From Bacteroidales bacterium (GTDB lineage Bacteria > Bacteroidota > Bacteroidia > Bacteroidales > UBA7960), in contig PWGY01000084.1 of NCBI GenBank assembly GCA_003554665.1, positions 1 through 9,628 of the forward strand: a stretch of DNA of 9,628 bases, in the 5' to 3' direction. The position numbers and the translations under genes are program-made. A model generated the notes under the pieces. The model was given only the letters and a program-made list of their open reading frames with translations. It had not been told where the DNA came from and searched no databases. Positions within the stretch are counted from its first letter, which is position 1. Every line of letters begins with the position of its first letter. Positions 1 through 5,749 of the stretch are shown here, in pieces.

Positions 1-2
1 CG

Positions 3-767
3 CGTAAGCTACTGGTGGAAGACCTGCGTGAAAACCTGCTGAAAAGTTTTCATGAGGCGAAGGCCAGAATCATTATTGTCAATTATGACGGTACCCTTGT
101 TCCATACAGCAAATATCCTTCAGCGGCAGAGCCTCCCAAAGAGTTGATGGGGTTACTCAAAAACCTTGATTATCAGAAAAATACTGACATAGTAATCATC
201 AGCGGACGCGGTAAAGATGAACTGGATGAATGGCTGGGAGGGCTGCCGGTGAATCTGACTGCAGAGCACGGTTCTTATATCCGTGAGGCAGGTGAAGACT
301 GGCGGCTCCTGAAACCCCTGTCTTCAAAATGGAAGCAGGAGGTACTTCCCATTCTTGAGATGTATACCGATCGTTTGCCCGGGTCTTATATTCAGGAGCG
401 GGATTATTCGGTGGCCTGGCATTATCACAAGGCCGATGTAGAACAGGCATCCCGGCTGGTTAAAGAGGTGAATGACCACCTTTTGTCCATTACCACCAAC
501 ATCAATGCCCAGGTCTTTCATGGCAGCAAAGTGATTGAGGTAAGCAGTGCCGGGGTGAACAAAGGGGAACTTGCCATGCATTGGTTGTCACGAAAAAACT
601 ATGATTTCATTCTGGCTGTCGGTGCAGGGTGGTCTGATGAGTTGCTTTTCCAGACCATGCCTGAGCATGCCTGGTCGGTCAAAGTCGGCCTGGCTTATAC
701 CGATGCCAGGTACATCCTTGAAGGCCAGGGAGATGCAATTAGTCTATTGGAGGGGCTGCAGGCATAG
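3..767 (+). CDS. C-terminal trehalose-6-phosphate phosphatase domain of a probable bifunctional TPS/TPP, partial, with degenerate active site
   Basis: The HAD-superfamily trehalose-phosphatase fold normally removes phosphate from trehalose 6-phosphate in the cytosol. The frame stays open to the left edge (RKLL precedes the GTG at 15), so this is probably the end of a fused synthase/phosphatase, as known in Bacteroidota; a separate protein starting at GTG 15 is possible but has no clear RBS. Counting from that GTG, the family landmarks are present: NYDGTL (23-28), VIISGR (60-65), AEHG (83-86), SVAWHY (132-137), SKVIEV (171-176), GVNKG (180-184) and GAGWSDE (203-209). The oddity is at the catalytic sites. 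The family has DxDGT and GDDxTDE. Here the nucleophile Asp is Asn23 and the first motif IV Asp is Ala204, while Asp25, Lys172 and Asp208 remain. The fold seems intact, but phosphatase activity is doubtful. A regulatory or structural role, as in plant class I TPS or yeast Tsl1/Tps3, is my inference. Confidence 0.88.
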   Translation, partial: RKLLVEDLRENLLKSFHEAKARIIIVNYDGTLVPYSKYPSAAEPPKELMGLLKNLDYQKNTDIVIISGRGKDELDEWLGGLPVNLTAEHGSYIREAGEDWRLLKPLSSKWKQEVLPILEMYTDRLPGSYIQERDYSVAWHYHKADVEQASRLVKEVNDHLLSITTNINAQVFHGSKVIEVSSAGVNKGELAMHWLSRKNYDFILAVGAGWSDELLFQTMPEHAWSVKVGLAYTDARYILEGQGDAISLLEGLQA

Positions 768-776
768 TTTTTCCTG

Positions 777-863
777 GCTCCGGGCTTTTGCTCCGGGCTT
801 TTGCTTCGGGCTTTGAATTCGGGTTTTGAATTTGGGCTTTTGCTCCGGGCCCCGGGCCCGGGA
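777..863. repeat. Short 13-bp tandem repeat ending in a GC palindrome
   Basis: Just after the trehalose gene's stop there are five adjacent units of 12-14 bp built on GCTCCGGGCTTTT. The first two (777-789 and 790-802) are identical. The next three (803-814, 815-827, 828-841) have drifted, with GAATT or GCTTC in place of GCTCC. A partial sixth unit runs into a G/C-only palindromic stretch, CCCGGGCCCGGG, ending at 863. It lies in the 187-bp gap between two convergent genes, so it could have a role in transcription termination. It could equally be a simple slippage product; no coding sense is seen. Confidence 0.8.
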
Positions 864-954
864 TTTTCATTGTTTGGTGAACTCTGTGCCCGGTTTTTCT
901 GTCTGATAATTCCGGTGATGCAGGACCTGTGGCAGGCCCTCCATGCAGACGGTC

Positions 955-2319
955 TTATTTTACGTAAACTGTTTTGATATTTGTGAATTCACGGATCCCG
1001 AGGTAGGACAACTCCCGGCCGTACCCGCTGTCGCCGATTCCCCCGAAAGGAAGGCGGGGATCGGATTGTACAAACTCATTCACAAAACAGCACCCGGCGT
1101 TGAGTCTTTTTTCTGCAATTTCACGGCCGTGGCTTTTGTTTTCGGTAAAAACGGCCGCCCCCAGCCCGAACACACTGTCGTTGGCAATCCGTATGGCCTC
1201 TTCATCATCATTTGCCTCAATGATGGCAGCCACGGGCCCGAACAGCTCATCTTCGTATGCGGGCATGCCTGGCCTTACATCTGTAAGCACCGTGGGGGGG
1301 TACCAGGCTCCCTCTTTGTCCGGAATAGCTCCTCCCAGCAGGCATGTGGCACCTTTGCTGATGCTTTGCATCACCTGACTGTGAAGTTCATCGCGTAATG
1401 AAATATTAGCCTGGGGGCCCAGATCGCTGTTCTCCTGAAACGGGTCGGTCATTACCTTTTGGCGCATGATTTCCACGAAATGTTTTTCAAAAGCCGGTTT
1501 CTGTGACCTGACCACAATAAAGCGTTTGGCTGCAATGCAGCTCTGACCACCATTGATCAGCCTGCTGGTTACACAGGTTTCGGCTGCTTTTTCAAGATCC
1601 GCATCTTTCAATATCAGGTAAGGGTCACTTCCTCCCAACTCCAGTACGGTTTTTTTCAGCATTGAACCGGCTTTAGATGCAATGGCCCGTCCTGCTCCCA
1701 CACTGCCTGTCAGGGTAACGGCTTTGATATGCTGGTTGCCGATCAGATCACCTGCTTTTTTGCCGGGCACTTTCAGTGTACTGAAAAGGCCCGAAGGGAA
1801 ACCGGCTTTCAGGAATACCGATTCAATGGCCAGGGCACAACCCGTAACATTGGAGGCATGTTTCAGCAGGGCACCATTGCCGGCCATCAGGGCCGGGGCC
1901 GCAAAACGAAAAACCTGCCAGAAGGGAAAGTTCCAGGGCATCACTGCCAGAACCAGTCCAAGAGGTCTGTAAGCGATATAGCTTTCCGAGGCTTCAGTGG
2001 AAACCGGTTCGCTGGCAAGAAACTGCGCTGCATTGTCTGCATAAAACTCGCAAACCCTGGCACATTTTTCTACCTCTCCATGGGATTGGGAAAGCGGTTT
2101 CCCCATTTCAAGGGTAATGATTCTGGAAAACTCATCCTTACTGTTGCGGAGTACCGCGGCCGCTGCATGCATAAGCTGTTTTCGGGTGTTGAAACCTGTA
2201 TCATTCCAGGCCTGTTGTGATGCCGCGGAAAGCTCAACGATCTGGTTGATCTCGTCCGGTGTGTGCTCTTCGTAAGTGGCAATGGTTTGGTTATTGGCAG
2301 GATTGACGGATCGTAACAT
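955..2319 (-). CDS. NAD(P)-dependent aldehyde dehydrogenase, succinate-semialdehyde dehydrogenase type
   Basis: A complete 454-residue cytosolic aldehyde dehydrogenase, close in length to E. coli Sad (about 460). The expected succinate-semialdehyde dehydrogenase reaction is succinate semialdehyde + NAD(P)+ to succinate, the last step of GABA breakdown. Visible motifs are MPWNFPFW (127-134, with Asn130 for the oxyanion hole), LLKHA with Lys153 of the cofactor site, the TGSVGAGR loop (204-211), ELGGSDPY with general base Glu227, and GGQSCIAAKR with catalytic Cys261. The C-terminal PFGGIGDSGYGRE block is also present. LELGGSDP and NGGQSCIAAKR resemble the Sad/GabD1 branch, so that substrate is favoured, but other short semialdehydes cannot be excluded. 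The start is the ATG 40 bp after the mscS-type gene, with no good Shine-Dalgarno and no promoter box in the gap, so the two are probably cotranscribed. The gene converges on the trehalose gene. Confidence 0.93.
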   Translation of the reverse strand: MLRSVNPANNQTIATYEEHTPDEINQIVELSAASQQAWNDTGFNTRKQLMHAAAAVLRNSKDEFSRIITLEMGKPLSQSHGEVEKCARVCEFYADNAAQFLASEPVSTEASESYIAYRPLGLVLAVMPWNFPFWQVFRFAAPALMAGNGALLKHASNVTGCALAIESVFLKAGFPSGLFSTLKVPGKKAGDLIGNQHIKAVTLTGSVGAGRAIASKAGSMLKKTVLELGGSDPYLILKDADLEKAAETCVTSRLINGGQSCIAAKRFIVVRSQKPAFEKHFVEIMRQKVMTDPFQENSDLGPQANISLRDELHSQVMQSISKGATCLLGGAIPDKEGAWYPPTVLTDVRPGMPAYEDELFGPVAAIIEANDDEEAIRIANDSVFGLGAAVFTENKSHGREIAEKRLNAGCCFVNEFVQSDPRLPFGGIGDSGYGRELSYLGIREFTNIKTVYVK

Positions 2320-2359
2320 GGAGTTTAGACTTTTTTAGATTGTATTGGTTTATAATGAA

Positions 2360-3295
2360 TTATTTATTTGGGTTATCTTTCCCCTGGTCCTGATTCATGT
2401 AAACCCTGGTCCTGGGCAGGCAATGGGGGTATTCCCGCTGGATGAATTCCACGAGTTTTTCCCGGATAAACACACGAAGATCCCAGGCTTTCGGGGAGTT
2501 TTCTGCGCTCATGAGTGCACGTAATTCCAGGGTTTGTTCCCTGGCATCGGTTACCTGCAAAACATTTACCTGCCTGTCCCAGTTTGGATGGGTGCTGAGG
2601 AGCCTTGTCAGTTCGTCACGCAGGGCGGCTACCGGCATGGTATAATCCGTGTAAATAAATACGGTTCCCAGAATTTCGGCCGATACCCTTGTCCAGTTCT
2701 GGAAAGGGGTTTCCAAAAAATAAGTTGTTGGCACCACCAGCCGTCTTTTGTCCCAGATTCTGATCACTACATAGGTCAGGTTGATCTCCTCAATCCAACC
2801 CCATTCATTTTCCACGATCACTACATCATCCAGGCGGATAGGCTGTGTAATTGCAATTTGGAAGCCGGCAAGTATGGTACCCAGGGCTTTTTGCGCAGCC
2901 AGACCTATTACAAGTCCGGCGATACCCGCCGACGCAAATAAGCTGATCCCGATGTTCCGGACATTTTCAAAAAGCATCAAAGTGAAGCCGATGGCGATGA
3001 GGATCACAATAAACACCACGATTTTTTCCAGGATATTGTATTGGGTGTGGAGTTTTCTGAAGCGCAGGTTGTCCGCTTCGCTGATGTCATATTTTCTGAG
3101 AAAGTTGTTTTTGGCAATCCGGATCAGTGCAATGACCCCCCAGGTAAATGCGGCAATGACGAGAATCCTGGATATGGTTTGAAACAGGATATGTAGTTCT
3201 TCCGGCAAAAAGGTCAAATACGGTAGTATGTACCTGATAAACAGGGCCAGAATCAATATTGCAAAGGGGATAATAAAGTGTTTTAGCAATTTCAT
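2360..3295 (-). CDS. MscS-family small-conductance mechanosensitive ion channel
   Basis: An inner-membrane channel of the MscS family, which opens under membrane tension to release solutes on osmotic downshock. From the chosen start the protein has 311 residues (E. coli MscS: 286). Hydrophobic segments lie at about 4-24, 40-60, 90-110 and 118-148. The last is the pore-lining helix, rich in Gly and Ala, with the core AGLVIGLAAQKALGTILAGF (126-145). The beta domain follows (QPIRLDDVVIVENEWGWIEEI), then a cytoplasmic alpha/beta region ending in a polar tail. The frame is open to an ATG at 3409, giving 38 more residues. I chose the ATG at 3295 because a Bacteroidota-type promoter box at 3317-3324 would place transcription start between them, and because AGGTGG lies just upstream. 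The extra residues also look unlike a channel N terminus. The next gene, the aldehyde dehydrogenase, is 40 bp downstream on the same strand. Confidence 0.92.
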   Translation of the reverse strand: MKLLKHFIIPFAILILALFIRYILPYLTFLPEELHILFQTISRILVIAAFTWGVIALIRIAKNNFLRKYDISEADNLRFRKLHTQYNILEKIVVFIVILIAIGFTLMLFENVRNIGISLFASAGIAGLVIGLAAQKALGTILAGFQIAITQPIRLDDVVIVENEWGWIEEINLTYVVIRIWDKRRLVVPTTYFLETPFQNWTRVSAEILGTVFIYTDYTMPVAALRDELTRLLSTHPNWDRQVNVLQVTDAREQTLELRALMSAENSPKAWDLRVFIREKLVEFIQREYPHCLPRTRVYMNQDQGKDNPNK

Positions 3296-3316
3296 GCCAC
3301 CTGAAAGCCATTTATG

Positions 3317-3349
3317 CAAAAATACAATCATCCTGCATCTTGCCGTCAA
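3317..3349 (-). promoter_or_regulatory. Candidate Bacteroidota-type promoter for the mscS-type gene
   Basis: On the - strand TATTTTTG (3317-3324) matches the TAnnTTTG -7 element of Bacteroidota. TTGAC (3345-3349), 20 bp further upstream, can serve as the -33 TTG element. Transcription would begin about 4-5 bases past the box, leaving a leader of about 18 bases before the ATG at 3295. This is a motif match only. Confidence 0.5.
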
Positions 3350-3421
3350 TGTAATTAAGGAAGATTGCATTGCGAATTTAAAGGTAGCAAGATATTCCCG
3401 TATTGTCAAACCGGGGCGCGT

Positions 3422-3443
3422 ATCGGTTTTAAAAAAATCCGAT
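3422..3443. other. Inverted repeat between the cassette end and the mscS-type promoter
   Basis: ATCGG (3422-3426) and CCGAT (3439-3443) flank an A/T-rich core that can add three T-A pairs. It sits between the last gene of the three-gene cassette and the candidate mscS-type promoter, so it could help end cassette transcription. There is no U-tract immediately after it on the - strand, so a classical intrinsic terminator is not supported. The rest of 3296-3494 shows only the promoter described separately. Confidence 0.3.
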
Positions 3444-3494
3444 TACATCATTCAATAAATAAAACCCTGTTGTCCGGGTATTACTATCCCGTTT

Positions 3495-4076
3495 TTATGT
3501 TTTGTCCGCCGCTTTTATGTCCTGCATGAAATCCTGAAGGTTTATTTCTTCTGCCAAAAGCACATGAATGTCAGGCTCCGGTAGAATCGCTTTTAGTTTG
3601 GCTGCTCCGGGCCGCAGTTGTTCATTGGTTTTGATGAGCTGCCAAATTTGAAGCACAAATTGTTCAAAAGGGACGTCTTTGTGATACAGTACTTTCCCAT
3701 TCTGGCAAATCAGCTGCAAAAGCTGCCTTATAACCTCCCTGCATTCCTCAGCATGGATTTCATAAGGTTGTAAAGCAGAGAGAACCGTATGTTGAATATC
3801 ATACAACACAGAAGCAGCGGTCCGGGTCTGCAGTTTTCTGGACGAAGACCTTCGCTCCTGGCTGTATTGGGTGTTGATAATCTTGCTTCGTAATCCGGCC
3901 AGCTCGGATACTTCACTGATCTGATAAGTGCCCATAACAGATTCTGCCTGTTTAACCCAGTTTAGTAGTTTATCTGCAGCCCGGGGGTCTTTTTTTTCAA
4001 AAGCCGTAACCAATTCAGGATAGTTGAGAAGCAATTCCCTCAGACGGGTTACAAGATTCAGTTTGGATTTTTGCAT
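3495..4076 (-). CDS. Hypothetical helical protein, third gene of the DUF2589 cassette
   Basis: A 193-residue protein that I do not recognise. It has no signal peptide and no membrane segment, and should be cytosolic. The composition suggests mostly alpha helix: a first Leu-rich helical block (about 5-48, containing LLLNYPEL and DPRAADKLLNW), a second with SEVSELAGLRSKI (54-66), then a strongly basic Ser/Arg patch (75-85). After that come more amphipathic helices (88-155), including ECREVIRQLLQLI (111-123), and an acidic C-terminal segment. The basic patch could bind nucleic acid or an acidic partner; this is only an inference. The start is well supported: GGAG lies 5 bases before the ATG and falls inside the 18-bp gap after the previous gene, which implies translation from the same mRNA. 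It is the last gene of the cassette; the following mscS-type gene seems to have its own promoter. Confidence 0.8.
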   Translation of the reverse strand: MQKSKLNLVTRLRELLLNYPELVTAFEKKDPRAADKLLNWVKQAESVMGTYQISEVSELAGLRSKIINTQYSQERRSSSRKLQTRTAASVLYDIQHTVLSALQPYEIHAEECREVIRQLLQLICQNGKVLYHKDVPFEQFVLQIWQLIKTNEQLRPGAAKLKAILPEPDIHVLLAEEINLQDFMQDIKAADKT

Positions 4077-4081
4077 GTGTT

Positions 4082-4085
4082 CTCC
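4082..4085 (-). promoter_or_regulatory. Shine-Dalgarno GGAG for the helical cassette protein
   Basis: GGAG on the - strand, 5 bases before the ATG at 4076. It is the clearest ribosome-binding site in the window, where most starts have only A-rich leaders, and it fixes the start of the third cassette gene. Confidence 0.6.
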
Positions 4086-4094
4086 GGGTTTAAA

Positions 4095-4799
4095 TTATTC
4101 GGGGAGCAGTTTTGCATCGATCCCTCCTTCAGGCTTTTCTGCCCGGCTCCACTCCATCCCCTCTTCGGAAATTTTTACCTTGATGTAAATGAGGCTTTCG
4201 GGTTTTTCTTCCCTGAGCAAATGGGATTCGGCAATGACGTTTAAGTCTTCCAGGCATTTTTTTACGTCCCTGAACTGAATTTCTCCTGTCAGTATCTGTC
4301 CAAGCTTTTGTTGTATTACTTCCGGATTGATTTTTTGTTGAAGCTTTGACTCAATCAAATTGTGTTGTCTGGCAATTTCCAGCATACGATCCACCGCATC
4401 CATACAATATTTTTCTACCGCATCAGTGGTTCCTGAAACCCTGATTTTTTTCTCAAGCTCATTGGTTCTTGCTGAAAGATATCTCTGCATCTCAAGCGAA
4501 ACCACCCTGGGCAGGCTCTCTCTGCCAATGCTATTCACCAGTTCGCGGTAGACCAGAGCATTGAATGCTCTGTTGTCAATCGGTGAGTATGATGACGCTT
4601 CCTTTTGGTCAACGGTCGCAAGGGCAACGGGGATGGTTAGCTCCACATCCTCAATTCGCATGCGGGGCACGGAAAAGTGTTTCAGCAATTCGTGTCTTGC
4701 ATATTGTTCAGCTACTTCAACAGTTTGTACATCCGACATGACCCTTGCCTCGGTGATACTGGCAACAATGCTTCCGATATAATCTTTTAGTTTTACCAT
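4095..4799 (-). CDS. Hypothetical cytosolic protein of the DUF2589 cassette, sharing a motif with its neighbour
   Basis: A 234-residue protein with no signal peptide or membrane helix, not matched to any family I can name. The N terminus (KLKDYIGSIVASITEARVMS, 3-22) is an amphipathic, Ala/Ser-rich stretch, followed by a helical segment to about 40. Next is SVPRMRIEDVELTIPVAL (43-60), which lines up without gaps with residues 84-101 of the DUF2589 protein upstream: both have P-x-hydrophobic-R-I-E-acidic, then an alternating beta-like stretch ending in Leu. The middle (about 75-195) is helical and charged, with a possible short coiled coil around 105-175. The C terminus has a beta-like IYIKVKISEEGMEWSR (204-219). 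It lies 51 bp downstream of the DUF2589 gene and 18 bp before the helical gene, all on one strand, so a shared transcript is likely. It may be a divergent DUF2589 relative that lacks the first strands; this is inference from one short block. Confidence 0.82.
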   Translation of the reverse strand: MVKLKDYIGSIVASITEARVMSDVQTVEVAEQYARHELLKHFSVPRMRIEDVELTIPVALATVDQKEASSYSPIDNRAFNALVYRELVNSIGRESLPRVVSLEMQRYLSARTNELEKKIRVSGTTDAVEKYCMDAVDRMLEIARQHNLIESKLQQKINPEVIQQKLGQILTGEIQFRDVKKCLEDLNVIAESHLLREEKPESLIYIKVKISEEGMEWSRAEKPEGGIDAKLLPE

Positions 4800-4850
4800 A
4801 AAGCTGTGTGTTAATTAATAGTATTCGTCATGCCTGCCCGGTAGGGTTCC

Positions 4851-5402
4851 TTAAGTGCCCGGCTCAATGCTTGCAATGCTGTCTTCGAGCATGGTGAGTA
4901 TCCTGTCAAGCCCAGCCGGAATTTCATCATTAACAGCCAGTACATGTACTCCAAGGTTATAGGTTTTTTCAGTTTTTATGCCTCTGGTTGAAGTTCTTTT
5001 GTATGAAGCAGTGGCCTTAAAGTTTACCTTTTTAAAATTGAGACCGAACTCAGTACCTGCTGCAAATTCGCTCGAAACATTAGCTGTTTCGGTGGAGGTC
5101 AGCTTGGCGTTGAAATCAATGGTAATTTCTTCAATTCTTAAAGAGGGGATCACCAGCATGGTAAGAAACGGCACCCTGATTTCCACATTTTTTTCAACGA
5201 AAGCGGTATTGTCATCATTTGGCATTGATTTGCTGTATGCGAAATCTACATACCGTAATTTGTCATTTTCAAAGCCAACTTCTTTGATAAAGCTGACTTG
5301 CGACATGGATGCGGCGTGTTGAGCCTGGACTGCTGCCTGAAGCGGTCCACCGATGTAAATGTTAAAGTCTAACGTGTTTAACTCTGCTACTAAATTTGCC
5401 AT
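4851..5402 (-). CDS. DUF2589-family protein of unknown function
   Basis: A 183-residue protein that I assign to DUF2589 (Pfam PF11655) from memory of the family pattern. The pattern seen is an N-terminal IGGPL followed by an Ala/Gln-rich helix (17-35), then a beta strand region (VSFIKEVGF, 36-44; LRYVDFAYS, 49-57). Next come the central VPFLTMLVIPSLRIEEITI (77-95), a long stretch of alternating beta strands (97-150), and the closing VHVLAVNDEIPAGLDRILTM (152-171). The family has no established function that I know of. There is no signal peptide, membrane helix or obvious catalytic motif, so a structural or binding role in the cytosol seems more likely than an enzyme. It is the first gene of a three-gene unit. 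The leader before the ATG is A-rich (nine A in a row), as is common in Bacteroidota. A perfect palindrome ends 23 bases upstream of the start and may control the unit. Confidence 0.85.
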   Translation of the reverse strand: MANLVAELNTLDFNIYIGGPLQAAVQAQHAASMSQVSFIKEVGFENDKLRYVDFAYSKSMPNDDNTAFVEKNVEIRVPFLTMLVIPSLRIEEITIDFNAKLTSTETANVSSEFAAGTEFGLNFKKVNFKATASYKRTSTRGIKTEKTYNLGVHVLAVNDEIPAGLDRILTMLEDSIASIEPGT

Positions 5403-5425
5403 GATTTTCTTTTTTTTTGCGTTGC

Positions 5426-5456
5426 ATTTTATGACAACCGGGTTGGGTCATAAAAT
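5426..5456. promoter_or_regulatory. Perfect palindrome before the DUF2589 cassette, candidate operator or leader hairpin
   Basis: The 10-base arms ATTTTATGAC (5426-5435) and GTCATAAAAT (5447-5456) are exact reverse complements around an 11-base spacer. The spacer, with the adjoining C, contains a second nested repeat, CAACC-G-GGTTG. The inner edge is 23 bases before the ATG of the DUF2589 gene. It could be the operator of a dimeric regulator or a hairpin in the mRNA leader. No regulator gene is in the window. Confidence 0.55.
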
Positions 5457-5475
5457 TTTCAGGGATGAATTGGTA

Positions 5476-5500
5476 CACTGATTAAAGCAAGCCATCAGTG
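5476..5500. promoter_or_regulatory. Second inverted repeat upstream of the DUF2589 cassette
   Basis: CACTGAT (5476-5482) and ATCAGTG (5494-5500) form perfect 7-base arms around an 11-base spacer, the same spacer length as the palindrome at 5426-5456. The two centres are 47 bp apart. The arm sequences differ, so they need not bind the same factor. Confidence 0.4.
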
Positions 5501-5749
5501 GGGTGAGGGTGAAATGACACTGTCTGAACCCTGGCAGCGCATTCCCGGGTTGATTTATTGGTTCTGATTGAAGGGGGAAGCACCCTTCAGTAGGCCCCAA
5601 AACAGTAGTCCGGGAGGAGGGATCACCGGTAATATTCGGTGTACTTTGCTTAGAACTACAATATTAAGCATTTTTGTTGAAACAATAATGCTATCCGGGG
5701 AAAAAAGTTGGTTTTTCACCTGCAGGTCATGGGCTGGAGTTAAATGTCA

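Larger units (their letters stand above)
5403..5749. other. Noncoding region rich in inverted repeats, between the glutaminase and the DUF2589 cassette
   Basis: These 347 bp hold no convincing gene. They contain a series of short inverted repeats: 5426-5456 and 5476-5500 (listed separately), AACCC/GGGTT at 5527-5551, TGAAGGG/CCCTTCA with a 7-base loop at 5569-5589, and CACCG/CGGTG at 5624-5641. On the - strand this is the region between the end of the glutaminase gene and the start of the cassette, so it should hold the cassette promoter and perhaps a terminator. I found no clean TAnnTTTG box and no hairpin with a following U-tract. A small 61-residue + frame at 5568-5753 has no family resemblance and is not called. 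Confidence 0.6.

Noticed and set aside
777..863. Tandem repeat considered as a CRISPR array or an origin iteron cluster
   Set aside because: The units are adjacent without spacers, no cas or replication gene is near, and unit length varies.
943..2220. Several open + frames (943-1398, 1682-1972, 1729-2220)
   Set aside because: They are antisense shadows of the aldehyde dehydrogenase, whose conserved motifs run through the whole - frame.
3495..5402. Three-gene cassette considered as a toxin-antitoxin or phage-defence system
   Set aside because: No nuclease, NTPase, TIR, HEPN or DNA-binding motif can be seen in any of the three proteins, so the label is not supported.
5718..5727. 10-base perfect palindrome ACCTGCAGGT
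   Set aside because: No spacer, no repeat copy nearby and no link to a start codon; a short palindrome of this kind is expected by chance in several kilobases.
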